Positions 43,593-52,374 of a stretch of DNA of 64,000 nt are shown one piece after another (position 1 is the stretch's first letter; each line of letters opens with the position of its first letter). Where the stretch lies: positions 372,001 to 436,000 of the forward strand of contig NZ_JAPRAQ010000005.1 of NCBI RefSeq assembly GCF_029989365.1. The letters are read 5' to 3'. This DNA is from Bradyrhizobium sp. Arg816 (GTDB lineage: Bacteria; Pseudomonadota; Alphaproteobacteria; Rhizobiales; Xanthobacteraceae). The notes under the pieces are model-generated. The model made no database searches and was not told the origin of the DNA. It saw nothing but the letters and a program-made list of their open reading frames with translations. The translations under genes and the position numbers were made by a program.

Positions 43593-44810
43593 TTACACGA
43601 AGGCGCCGATGCCGGTGATCGCCTTGCCGACGATCAGGTTCTGCATCTGGTAGGTGCCCTCATAGGAATAGAGCGCCTCGACGTCACAGAAGAAGCGGGC
43701 GACGTCGTAGTCGGCGACGATGCCGTTGCCGCCGAGCAGTTCGCGGCCCCAGGCGACGGTTTCGCGCGCCTTCGCCGTGCAGAACGCCTTGGCCAGTGCT
43801 GCATGGTGATCGCCGAGCTTGCCTTCATCGTCGAGCTGCGCCAGCCGCAGCATCATGCACTGGCAGGCCGTGAGGTTGCCAAGCATCTTGGCGAGCAGAT
43901 CCTGCACGAGCTGGAACGAGGCGATCGGCTTGCCGAACTGCATGCGGGTCTGGGTATAGGCAAGCGTGTTCTCGAACGCGCCCATCTGCGCGCCGGTCGA
44001 GGCCCAGCCAACCATGTAGCGCGTCATCCGCAGGACACGCGCCGTGTCACGGAATGAATTGCCGGCCTGGAGGCGGTTGGCTTCGGACACGCGCACGTCC
44101 TTCAGCGTGATCTGGCCGTTCTGCACGACCTTCAGCGCAACCTTGTGCTCGATCTTCTCAACGCTGAAGCCGGGCGTCGTCTTGTTCTCGACGATGAAGC
44201 CCTTGACCTGGTTGTCGGCGAGGTCGCGCGCCCAGATGATGGAGAGGTCGCACCAGGGCGCGTTGCCGATCCAGCGCTTCTGGCCATTCAGGATCCAGGA
44301 ATCGCCGTCGCGTTTGGCGGTCGTGGTCAGCCCGCCGCTCGCGCCGGAGCCGATCAGCGGCTCCGTCAAGCCGAAGCAGCCGATCTTCTCGAATCGCGCC
44401 ATTTGCGGCAGCCATTTCTGCTTTTGCTCCTCCGAGCCATCGAGGTAGATCGATCCCATCGCAAGACCGCAGTGGACACCAAAGAATGTGCAGATCGACG
44501 GATCGACGCGTGCGAGTTCCATTGCGACGTAACCGAACTGCTTCTGGCTGCCGCCGGCGCATCCATAGCCCTCGTAGCCGAGGCCACCGATGCCGAGCTC
44601 CTTGAATGAGGGCAGTAGTTCGAAGGGGAAGGCGTCATCCGACCAGTACTTGTTGATGATGGGCTTGACCTTCGCATCCATATAGCCCCGCACCTTTTTC
44701 ACGAGCGCCAATTCGTCGGGACTCAAGAGCTCGACAAGCTGGTAGAAGTCACCGTTCGGCACCGGCAGTGCCTTGGCGTCCGGCTTGCGGGCTGCAGTGG
44801 CTGTGGCCAT
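43593..44810 (-). CDS. Acyl-CoA dehydrogenase (glutaryl-CoA dehydrogenase-like)
   Basis: The 405-residue flavoenzyme has the acyl-CoA dehydrogenase signatures GCFGLTEPLIGSGASGGLTTT and GKPIASFQLVQDLLAKM. The C-terminal catalytic segment is EALYSYEGTYQMQNLIVGKAI, where the Glu in YEGT is the general base of the glutaryl-CoA dehydrogenase subgroup. The start at 44810 (MATATAARKP) is chosen by length; the frame is open upstream to 44993. It oxidises an acyl-CoA to enoyl-CoA, feeding the hydratase encoded next. The exact substrate is not resolved. Confidence 0.9.
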   Translation of the reverse strand: MATATAARKPDAKALPVPNGDFYQLVELLSPDELALVKKVRGYMDAKVKPIINKYWSDDAFPFELLPSFKELGIGGLGYEGYGCAGGSQKQFGYVAMELARVDPSICTFFGVHCGLAMGSIYLDGSEEQKQKWLPQMARFEKIGCFGLTEPLIGSGASGGLTTTAKRDGDSWILNGQKRWIGNAPWCDLSIIWARDLADNQVKGFIVENKTTPGFSVEKIEHKVALKVVQNGQITLKDVRVSEANRLQAGNSFRDTARVLRMTRYMVGWASTGAQMGAFENTLAYTQTRMQFGKPIASFQLVQDLLAKMLGNLTACQCMMLRLAQLDDEGKLGDHHAALAKAFCTAKARETVAWGRELLGGNGIVADYDVARFFCDVEALYSYEGTYQMQNLIVGKAITGIGAFV

Positions 44811-45000
44811 ATCGGGTCTCCTTGGATCGTTGGAAGCTAAAGGGGTGAGCGACGCGTTGCAGGCGTTGTTGGTCTCGAGGCCGAACTTGCCGTGAGGGCG
44901 ATCCGCATTCTTGAAGCTGCTTGCCGTTCCAGGGACGTTTTTGCCTTGATGTAGGCGGCAGCCAACACCGCTGATCGCGGGGTTACGCTCCACATGAATT

Positions 45001-45029
45001 CGCCTCCGGGGGTATGCCCCCCGGAGGCG
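45001..45029 (-). terminator. Strong 12-bp hairpin between catabolic genes
   Basis: CGCCTCCGGGGG at 45001-45012 pairs perfectly with CCCCCGGAGGCG at 45018-45029 around a 5-base loop. It lies 29 bases downstream of the minus-strand dehydrogenase stop and upstream of the acyl-CoA dehydrogenase. There is no T tract, so it may stop or pause transcription or protect RNA ends rather than act as a classical terminator. Confidence 0.5.
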
Positions 45030-45057
45030 TGCGTCGGTGGTGGTCGATGGATGACGC

Positions 45058-46023
45058 TCAGGCGACTTTGGCCTGGCCGGTTTTGCCGACCTTGTTGCGC
45101 ATTTCGATCAACCCAATCAGGATCTCGTCGCGCTCGGCGGCCAACTCCTCGATCGAACGCGTGCCGGCCTCGGCGTGAGCGCCGTCGATCAGCTTTTGCT
45201 GGAGTTCCGGTGTGAGCTGTGGCGAGCCCAAGACCTTCCACCAAGCTGTCATCGGTCCGGTGAACTGCTTGAAAAAGTGCTCGATGCCGCCCTGGCCGCC
45301 GCCCAGGTGATTGAGCATGACCTGGCCCATAATGCCCCAGCGCAGGCCAGGTCCCCAGCTCAGCGCGGTGTCGACGTCGGCGACGCTCACGACGCCCTCT
45401 GCGACGAGGTGATAGACCTCGCGCGCCAACGCCGCCTGCAACCGGTTTGCGACGTGGCCGGGAACTTCCTTGTTGAGGCGGATCGTCCGCTTGCCCATGG
45501 CGGTATAGAACTCTGCGGCGCGCCGGATCGTGTCCTCCGAGGTCTTGGCGCCGCCGACGATCTCGACGAGCGGGACCAGATGCGGAGGGTTGAAGGGATG
45601 CCCGATGACGCAGCGTTCCGGGTGCCGTTCGCAGGCTCCCTGGATTTCGCTCATGGTCAGGCCGGACGAACTGGATGCGACGATCACGTCGGGCGGCAGG
45701 AGGTCGTCGAGTTGCCGATACAGAGTCCGCTTGAAATCGATCTTCTCAGGTCCGTTCTCCTGGACCAGATCTGCACCCTTCACCGCATCAACGAGAGCCG
45801 CAGTGAAGGTCAACTTGCTCTGTGTTGCACCGGGCGCGAGGCCTAGTCGTTGCAGCGCGGGCCACGCTGCTGCAACAAAGCGCCTGAGGGCCGCTTCCGC
45901 GTCCGGCGCAACGTCGGTCGCCACAACCTCGAGACCTTTCGCCAGGAAGAGGGCGGCCCAGCTTGCGCCGATGACGCCCGTTCCGATGATGGCGACCCGA
46001 CGAATGGGTTTCGGCTGCGACAT
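45058..46023 (-). CDS. 3-hydroxyacyl-CoA / L-carnitine dehydrogenase-like oxidoreductase
   Basis: The 321-residue NAD-dependent dehydrogenase has the Rossmann GTGVIGASWAALFLAKGLEV and the 3-hydroxyacyl-CoA dehydrogenase landmarks ASSSSGLTMSEIQ, CVIGHPFNPPHLVPLVEIVGG (catalytic His), and NKEVPGHVANRLQAAL. The segment WGPGLRWGIMG is typical of the subgroup that includes L-carnitine dehydrogenase. The start at 46023 has GGAG about 7 bases upstream; it begins 1 base after the propeller gene stop. It would oxidise a 3-hydroxy acid or its CoA ester. Confidence 0.88.
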   Translation of the reverse strand: MSQPKPIRRVAIIGTGVIGASWAALFLAKGLEVVATDVAPDAEAALRRFVAAAWPALQRLGLAPGATQSKLTFTAALVDAVKGADLVQENGPEKIDFKRTLYRQLDDLLPPDVIVASSSSGLTMSEIQGACERHPERCVIGHPFNPPHLVPLVEIVGGAKTSEDTIRRAAEFYTAMGKRTIRLNKEVPGHVANRLQAALAREVYHLVAEGVVSVADVDTALSWGPGLRWGIMGQVMLNHLGGGQGGIEHFFKQFTGPMTAWWKVLGSPQLTPELQQKLIDGAHAEAGTRSIEELAAERDEILIGLIEMRNKVGKTGQAKVA

Positions 46024-46024
46024 A

Positions 46025-46954
46025 TCAATTCTCCTTCGCGATTTCGGCATAGGCGATGCCGGTGAGGTTGCCCTGGGCGTAGAGGAAGTTCCGCTCGGCT
46101 GAGCCGTCGAGCCGTGCGGAGTAGATCGATCCTGCGAAATCGGTCACGAACATTCGGTCGCCGGCGACGTCGAGTGCGATGCCGATTGCTTCCATCAAAT
46201 GGTTAAGCACGATCTCCGGATCCGCCGGCTTGTTGTCGATCGAGGCCCGGCTGACGGTGTTGCCGCGTGGTGCATCGCCGCGATCGGTCCAGTAGAGAAC
46301 GCGGTTTTTGAGATCGAGCTCGAGGTCGATCGGCTCCGGAAGTTTGTCGAAGAACACCTCGATGTCGGAGCGATTGGCCGAAGTCTCGCCCTTTGGAATT
46401 TCGAGATTGGCGCGGAAGATGCGGCCGAGGCCGGCGTTGTCAGGTCCCTTCTGCGTCCAATAGATTTTGTTGTGTTTGGGATCGATCGTGAGGCCGACGC
46501 ACCATCTGGTCTGGTCGCGGCGGTCCGTGTCACCGTGGCCGGATTCGATCAGCGTTTCCAGCAGCGAGCCGTCGAGATTGGCGCGCATCACACGCATGCC
46601 TTCACGGTCGCACCAATAGAGCTTGCCGGCCTTCTTATCGAGGATGATCTGCTTGGGTGTGAAGGTCTTGCCCTCCGCGACGATGGTCTCTCGATTCCCC
46701 CCATCGAGACCGGCGCGCTCGATCGAGCCGTCGTTCAGGTTCGGAACTCCCATGTTGGTCCAGTAGATATGGCCAGCTTCGGCATCGACGACGATCCCGT
46801 CGGGGTGCCGGCAGCCGGTCACGATGGTCTTCTTGCCCGACCCGTCGACATTCATCGAATGGATGCAACCGGCGTTCAATTCGAGGACGAACAGGCGAGG
46901 GGTAACGGTCGACGCTTTGGCGGGCGTCGCTGACGTCAAGGTGGCTTCGGGCAT
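46025..46954 (-). CDS. YWTD-repeat beta-propeller protein
   Basis: The 309-residue protein carries repeated LDL-receptor class B-like blades, seen as IYWTN, LYWCD, IYWTQ and LYWTD at roughly 40-60 residue intervals, each followed by a basic/GS-rich turn (DGSIERAGLDGG, GMRVMRANLDGS). No signal peptide is evident, so it is probably cytoplasmic. Related bacterial proteins are often annotated as SMP-30-like or simply hypothetical; lactonase residues are not obvious. It is the first gene of the catabolic cluster and is tightly spaced with the dehydrogenase. Confidence 0.78.
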   Translation of the reverse strand: MPEATLTSATPAKASTVTPRLFVLELNAGCIHSMNVDGSGKKTIVTGCRHPDGIVVDAEAGHIYWTNMGVPNLNDGSIERAGLDGGNRETIVAEGKTFTPKQIILDKKAGKLYWCDREGMRVMRANLDGSLLETLIESGHGDTDRRDQTRWCVGLTIDPKHNKIYWTQKGPDNAGLGRIFRANLEIPKGETSANRSDIEVFFDKLPEPIDLELDLKNRVLYWTDRGDAPRGNTVSRASIDNKPADPEIVLNHLMEAIGIALDVAGDRMFVTDFAGSIYSARLDGSAERNFLYAQGNLTGIAYAEIAKEN

Positions 46955-47117
46955 CTCTCACCTGTCTGGCTCATGCGCCGGCAGGGGAGCGGCGCGATCG
47001 CCAGCGATAGTGATCTAAACCGTGCGGGCCCTATTGGATGAGATTGCCGCCACCGGAATGGTTTTGTCTTTTCTCAAATCGAAGCCCGGTGTTCCGAAGA
47101 CCTGCTTCGCCGGAACC

Positions 47118-49553
47118 TCACTGCAAGGTGACGTTCGCTGCCGGCAGGCTGAAGGAGAACCGGGCGCCACCGTGGGTGCTGCCGTTGTCTGCCTCGATTC
47201 GACCGCCATGGGATTCGATGATCGAGCGGCAGATCGATAATCCCATTCCCATCCCGCCCTCCTTCGTCGTGAAGAAGCTTTCGAACAGCCGCGGCAGATG
47301 CTCGGGTTCAATTCCCTTGCCGCTGTCCTCGACGCTGCAACGCAACACAGTGCCGTCGATCGAGGTGGTCCGCACGGTGATCTTGCGTTCTGCCACGCCA
47401 GTCTGCGCCATCGCCTGCATCGCGTTCACGGCGAGATTGACGATAACCTGATGCAGCAAGGTGCGATCCCCTAAAACGGGCGGCGCCGCGGGCGAGAAGA
47501 TGTGCGAGACCTTGACGCCTCGCCATTCGACCTCATGACGGAGGAACTGCAGAGCCTCAAGGATGACATCGTGAGGCGACACGAGAACGCGCTCTGGAGC
47601 CCGTCGCGCCGCCATTTCGCGCACGCGGGCGATGATATCGGCAGCCCGCCGTGCATCGGCAAGGCTTCTCTGCGTCAGAGCACGAACTTCATCCAGGTCC
47701 GGCTCCGCGCGGTTGAGCCATCTGAGGTTGGCCTGACAATTGGTCGCGATCGCGCCGAGAGGCTGATTGAGCTCGTGAGCAATCGAGGCGGTTAATTCGC
47801 CAAGCGTCGAAACGCGCGCAGCATGTGCAAACTCGATCTGCAGCTTTTCCAGCGTCTCCTGCGTGCGAACCAGGTCCGTCAATTCGACGACGCCCGCGAG
47901 CGTAATGCCTGCATCGGTGCGAGCCGCCGTGACCAGCACGTCGATCAGGCGGCCGTCGGCGGTGTTGAGTTGAGATTTCTCCTCGAAGATGGCCTCATTC
48001 CGGAATCGGCTTTCCAGGATCCGTGCCATGGTGTCCGGTCTCGTTCGAAAACGTGGCGCGATCGGTCCTAGCAACTCGGCATGCCCCTTCGCGCCGAACA
48101 TACGCACGCTCGCCTCGTTCACCTCCTCTGTGATGATGACTTGCATTGCCTGCGCGACAAATTCCGGGTGCGCCCGCAGATAAGCGGGAAAGTCCGTCAC
48201 GCCGGCCGCCTTGACGTCCTTGAACATGTCTACGAGCCCACGGACATCGAGCTTCCAGAGCGAGATGGGCATGAATTTGAAGAGATGGCGGTAGCGCATC
48301 TCGCTGTCTTGCAGCGCGGTGTAAGCCACCTTGTGCTGGGTCACGTCGTTGACCGCCCCGAAAAGCTTGAGGCCACCCGAGTCTTCGGCCAACGGACGGC
48401 CGACGATGTGAAGGTTCTTGATGGTGCCGTCTGGCATTTTCAGCCGATGTTCGATGTCGAGCGGCTCGCGGTGGGTGATTGCAGCGTCCAAAGCGCGCCG
48501 CACCGATTCGCGGTCCTCCGGATGAACGCGTTGAAGTGCCATGTCCAGGGTGGGCGTTACGGCTCTGTCATAGCCATAAATCCGGAATGTCTCCTCGGAC
48601 CAGTTCAGTTCGCCGGTCATGACATTCCAGCCGAAGCTTCCTGTGCGGCTCAATCGCTGCGCCTCGGACAGATAGGCGGCCTGGCTCGTCAAGAGAGCCT
48701 CTTCGGCCCGCTTGCGAGCCGTGATGTCGGTGTTGCTCTGAAGCGTGCCGATCGGTTTGCCCCGCGCGTCCCGCCGCAGGATCCATTTGCTTGCGACAAA
48801 GACCTGAGCGCCATTCCGGGTGGTCTGAATGAGTTCGCCTTCCCAGTGCCCATGGCGCCTCGATGTTTCGAGAATTTCTTCGAGAGGCGCGGGATAGACC
48901 GTCTTCAGCAACAGATGGACGACCTTTCCGACCGCTTCATCCCGCGTCCATCCGAACAGGTTCTCGGCACCGCGGTTCCAATAGATGATGACGCGGCTGG
49001 CATCTAGAACCAGCACCGCGTCGGGCGTCAGGTCGAGAAGATTGGCTTGCTCATGCTGGGCCTCGCCGAACCGGCGGGCTCTGCGCACGAACGTCGTGAT
49101 CACAAACGATGTCACCAGGAATGTGGAGAGTGCCACCATGTCCTGCGCGCTGCCAACCTCAAACGAGTGGAGGGGCAGGGTGAAGAAATAGTCGAGGCAG
49201 CCAACCCCGATGACCGAGAACAGAGCGGACGTGATAAGGCCGTCCATCAATGAGAGCAGGACGATGACCAGCAGATAGACAAGGACTGCTGTGCCTGGAC
49301 GATCGAAGATCTGGAGCCTGACCATTCCCCAGGTCACGGAGGCCATGAGCACGATGCCGAAGCTCCAGAGTCTGGCCAAATAACGTATGTGCTCATTGAG
49401 CGATGGCTTTACTGCTGGAACAACGAAGTCGGGTATCGCCTTCGTGCTGAGAAGGGCGGCGACAAAATCCGAGACAAAGGTCGTCGGCATGGGCTTCACG
49501 CCGGCAGGTGTCGATGATTCGACGGTCGTATCAGTCCGGCTGAGATGTTTCAT
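47118..49553 (-). CDS. PAS-domain sensor histidine kinase with DUF4118 membrane domain
   Basis: The ~811-residue kinase starts with a four-helix KdpD-like DUF4118 membrane region (WSFGIVLMASVTWGMVRLQI through FLVTSFVITTFVRR). PAS domains follow: one with LDLTPDAVLVLDASRVIIYWNRGAE, a PAC-fold PAS (GSFGWNVMTGELNWSEETFR) and a third diverged unit (MPISLWKLDVRGL). The kinase core has the phospho-His in ASIAHELNQPLGA (about residue 593), N box VNLAVNAMQAM, G1 DSGKGIEPE and G2 GGMGMGLSI. The start at 49553 (MKHLSRTD) is tentative; 49640 is also open. The partner regulator is not adjacent; the response regulators at 60.9-62 kb are candidates. Confidence 0.88.
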   Translation of the reverse strand: MKHLSRTDTTVESSTPAGVKPMPTTFVSDFVAALLSTKAIPDFVVPAVKPSLNEHIRYLARLWSFGIVLMASVTWGMVRLQIFDRPGTAVLVYLLVIVLLSLMDGLITSALFSVIGVGCLDYFFTLPLHSFEVGSAQDMVALSTFLVTSFVITTFVRRARRFGEAQHEQANLLDLTPDAVLVLDASRVIIYWNRGAENLFGWTRDEAVGKVVHLLLKTVYPAPLEEILETSRRHGHWEGELIQTTRNGAQVFVASKWILRRDARGKPIGTLQSNTDITARKRAEEALLTSQAAYLSEAQRLSRTGSFGWNVMTGELNWSEETFRIYGYDRAVTPTLDMALQRVHPEDRESVRRALDAAITHREPLDIEHRLKMPDGTIKNLHIVGRPLAEDSGGLKLFGAVNDVTQHKVAYTALQDSEMRYRHLFKFMPISLWKLDVRGLVDMFKDVKAAGVTDFPAYLRAHPEFVAQAMQVIITEEVNEASVRMFGAKGHAELLGPIAPRFRTRPDTMARILESRFRNEAIFEEKSQLNTADGRLIDVLVTAARTDAGITLAGVVELTDLVRTQETLEKLQIEFAHAARVSTLGELTASIAHELNQPLGAIATNCQANLRWLNRAEPDLDEVRALTQRSLADARRAADIIARVREMAARRAPERVLVSPHDVILEALQFLRHEVEWRGVKVSHIFSPAAPPVLGDRTLLHQVIVNLAVNAMQAMAQTGVAERKITVRTTSIDGTVLRCSVEDSGKGIEPEHLPRLFESFFTTKEGGMGMGLSICRSIIESHGGRIEADNGSTHGGARFSFSLPAANVTLQ

Positions 49554-49624
49554 GGCTGTTGCTCGTCGGTGCGAGGCGGGGATCTGGCCGGCAGGTCCGG
49601 CAATAGGACGAACCCGCTCGTGCT

Positions 49625-50530
49625 TTATCCCCGCCTCCACGTCTCAGGGTGTCCGCCCGTCACGCGTTTGAAGACGCGGATGAGGTGATCCTCACTGGCA
49701 AATCCGCACATCCGCGCAATTTCGGTCAGGCTGCTTTGCATGTGCCGTCGCAAGAGAAAACAGACGTGGTCGATCCGATGGCGCAACAGCCAGCCATGGG
49801 GCGTAAGACCCGTCGTCTGACGGAAGGCCCTCAAAAACGCGCTGGTGGGAAGCCCGCATTCGGAAGCGAGGTCGGACACGAAGATCTGCCCGTTCAGGCG
49901 AGAACTCAGGATCTCCTTGGCCCGCCGCTCCTGCCACGGCGCGAGGCCTGAAACGGCGAAGGAGATCGCACGGCTCCCGACACCATAGGTCTTCAGCGCA
50001 TGCCCAACGGTGGCAATGGCGAGATGATCGACGAAAACCTGATCAGCTTCGTCGGGGCGACGAAATGCCGGCAGGAGCGCGGCGCCCAATCCGCCGAGGG
50101 CCATATCCTCGTCCCCGAGGCCCGGCTTGTTCGTGAATTCGTCGACCCGGCCGCAACCTTCCATGTCGGCGACAACGTCCAGCGCGGCCCGCGGCACATA
50201 GAAGTGCAACGAATGAAAGGGACTGACGCTGTTTGCGACCGGACTGGAACGCAAATCATAGATGCATACGGTGCCGGGTCGCAGATGTCCGCTCGGCACT
50301 TGCCGGTCGTCTATGAACAGGTCGTGCCTCGGGCAGTCGCGAAGCTGCAGTGTAATCAGGAAAGCGTCTTCACGCGGGATCGGTGCGGTCAGGCCGTGAT
50401 TGGCAATATCGCATTTGATCTCGGTAACCGCGATCTTCGATTTCTGCAGGTTGCGCGTGACGAACGCCGGCGCGCGCTCCAACTGGAATACATCTGCAAG
50501 CTGCTGGCCATAAGCGCCCTGATCAGTCAC
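49625..50530 (-). CDS. AraC family transcriptional regulator
   Basis: The 301-residue regulator has the two HTH units IFVSDLASECGLPTSAFLRAF and LTEIARMCGFASEDHLIRVF after LAPWQERRAKEIL. GTG at 50530 is preferred over GTG at 50569 because GGAGAG lies 6 bases upstream and because it places the YGQ motif at the same N-terminal position as in the three paralogues. The N-terminal half is the sensor domain. It lies upstream of the histidine kinase gene on the same strand. Confidence 0.87.
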   Translation of the reverse strand: MTDQGAYGQQLADVFQLERAPAFVTRNLQKSKIAVTEIKCDIANHGLTAPIPREDAFLITLQLRDCPRHDLFIDDRQVPSGHLRPGTVCIYDLRSSPVANSVSPFHSLHFYVPRAALDVVADMEGCGRVDEFTNKPGLGDEDMALGGLGAALLPAFRRPDEADQVFVDHLAIATVGHALKTYGVGSRAISFAVSGLAPWQERRAKEILSSRLNGQIFVSDLASECGLPTSAFLRAFRQTTGLTPHGWLLRHRIDHVCFLLRRHMQSSLTEIARMCGFASEDHLIRVFKRVTGGHPETWRRG

Positions 50531-50789
50531 CTGAGACTCTCCGTAAGGGTGCGATGCGTTTATTTGCACTCTCTTCCCAAAAGATGATTGGCAAATTTGT
50601 GCGCGTTTTGCCGGTTTCGGCCACGAAACGGATCGTCACCATCAATCCGAATTCGGTGTCATGTACCCGGGCTGAGCCTCGATGGTGCCCGACACGCGCC
50701 CATTGTTGTCGACCATTGAACCGCAGGATTGAAAAATGTTGCGTGGATTGTCGATTCCGACCATCGAGCCACGGTGCGAGGGATAGACG

Positions 50790-51695
50790 TTAGTCGCGAT
50801 TTCTGCGCCAAGCCCCGGGGCTTAGGCCAACGAGATTGGCAAATACGCGTGTGAAATGGCTCTGGTCGGCGAAGCCACAGGCCAAGGCTATTGCCGAAAG
50901 CGACAGGTTCTGATCGCGCAGCAGGCTCTTGGCGAGCTCGATGCGCCGGCGCTGGAGCCACTGATGCGGTGACAGGCCCGTCGATTGTCGAAACGCACGA
51001 GAAAAGTGGCTTGCAGACAGGCCGCAGTCGTTCGCGAGATCTGCGAGGGAGACGTCGCCTTCCAGGTTCGCCGCAAGCGTCTCCTCGGCGCGCCGGACCT
51101 GCCAGGCCGCCAGTCCACCGCGCGGGTGCGTCGTCGTGGGCACCATGCCGCCATACGTCTTGGCGACATGAATGGCGACCGCCAACGTCACATGCTCGAC
51201 AAACAGACGGCTCGCCTGTTCGGGGGACTCGAAAGCCGGCGCCAGCGTGCTGACGAGCGCGTGCGTCACAGCATCGTCGACGCCCACGCCCGGCTGGTAT
51301 CTCAGCTCTTCGATCCTTCGTGCCTCGTTGCCTTCAGCGACCTGATTCAAGGCCGCGCGCGGAAGATAGAAGTGAACGCTGTGAAACGGATTGTTGATGT
51401 GAAATTGTGGGTTGCGCTTCAAGTCGTATAAAACGGTTTGCCCGGTCTTGAGCGCTGTGACACCCGCAATTCGGCTATCCTCGAAGTACTCATGCACGGG
51501 AAAGTCCCGTCGCATGACGGCCACCAGGAAGGCATCTTCGCACTCCAGCGAGCCGGACAGGTCGCCGAGTGGGGGGGCGTCGGCGCGAACTTCGGTTACC
51601 GCAATACTGCTGTTGCGCAACGTGCGAACAAAGGAGACAGCATGGGCCTTCAGGCGATCGCCGAATTCCTGACCGTAGGCGCTGCTCTCGTGCAT
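50790..51695 (-). CDS. AraC family transcriptional regulator
   Basis: The 301-residue protein is another member of the YGQ paralogue group (MHESSAYGQEF). The C-terminal DNA-binding part reads LAAWQVRRAEETL, VSLADLANDCGLSASHFSRAF and LSAIALACGFADQSHFTRVF, with the typical ending LVGLSPGAWRR. It is followed after a 259-base gap by the AraC gene at 49625-50530. Confidence 0.88.
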   Translation of the reverse strand: MHESSAYGQEFGDRLKAHAVSFVRTLRNSSIAVTEVRADAPPLGDLSGSLECEDAFLVAVMRRDFPVHEYFEDSRIAGVTALKTGQTVLYDLKRNPQFHINNPFHSVHFYLPRAALNQVAEGNEARRIEELRYQPGVGVDDAVTHALVSTLAPAFESPEQASRLFVEHVTLAVAIHVAKTYGGMVPTTTHPRGGLAAWQVRRAEETLAANLEGDVSLADLANDCGLSASHFSRAFRQSTGLSPHQWLQRRRIELAKSLLRDQNLSLSAIALACGFADQSHFTRVFANLVGLSPGAWRRNRD

Positions 51696-51829
51696 AGTAG
51701 CTTGCCCCGTCGACGTCCTTGTCGCCCGGCGCGGATGCGCGACGGCAGGTCTATCTTACCCACCTCCGTACCCCCACTTCTTTACCGATCTTGCTCTGGT
51801 TTTTCAAAAAGCACGATTGAGAGGTAGCA

Positions 51830-52207
51830 CTACTTCCGCGAGTGAGGACCGCGATTCTTGCGAAATTGTCCTGGTGCCATTCCAAAGGCCCGCGTGAAGG
51901 CGCGGGTGAAGCTCGACTGCGAAGAGAAGTTGCAAGTCAGGGCGATGTCGGCGAGGGTGGCGTTTCCCTCGGCGAGCAAGTCCTTTGCCTTTTCCAGGCG
52001 ACATTCGCGGACGAAGCGATGGGGTGACTCTCCCGTCGCCTTCCGAAAGGCCCGTGCGAAGTGAAACAGGCTGAGATTCGCCACCTCTGCCAAATCCTTG
52101 AGTCGAATATCGTTTTGGAGATTGGCCGCGATGAATTGCATGACGCGCCGGAGCCGCCGATCATCGAGGGTCCGCGACGGGGGCGTCTTGTCGTCACGGA
52201 TTGGCAT
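51830..52207 (-). CDS. Short AraC-type helix-turn-helix regulator
   Basis: The 125-residue protein is almost only the AraC DNA-binding domain: LKDLAEVANLSLFHFARAF and LADIALTCNFSSQSSFTRAF, ending GMAPGQFRKNRG. It has no sensor half, like the SoxS/MarA type. The start at 52207 has GGAGAC 4 bases upstream. It is divergent from the LuxR-family gene and may control it. Confidence 0.87.
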   Translation of the reverse strand: MPIRDDKTPPSRTLDDRRLRRVMQFIAANLQNDIRLKDLAEVANLSLFHFARAFRKATGESPHRFVRECRLEKAKDLLAEGNATLADIALTCNFSSQSSFTRAFTRAFGMAPGQFRKNRGPHSRK

Positions 52208-52374
52208 TGTCGTCTCCTCGCTCCAGGGCAGATCACGAGCGGGGAGGTAGGCGCCGGTGTGCGGCGACGGCATCACGGAGAACCGTGAATTGCGCGATCA
52301 CGGACGCAAGGCTCTGTATTGACAGAGAAAAAATGCCATCGCAGCATTCGGTCCACCCCCATCGGGAGCGCCGG

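Noticed and set aside
42576..44057. 493-codon plus-strand frame across the enoyl-CoA hydratase and dehydrogenase genes
   Set aside because: It runs antisense to two well-supported genes and has shadow-type composition.
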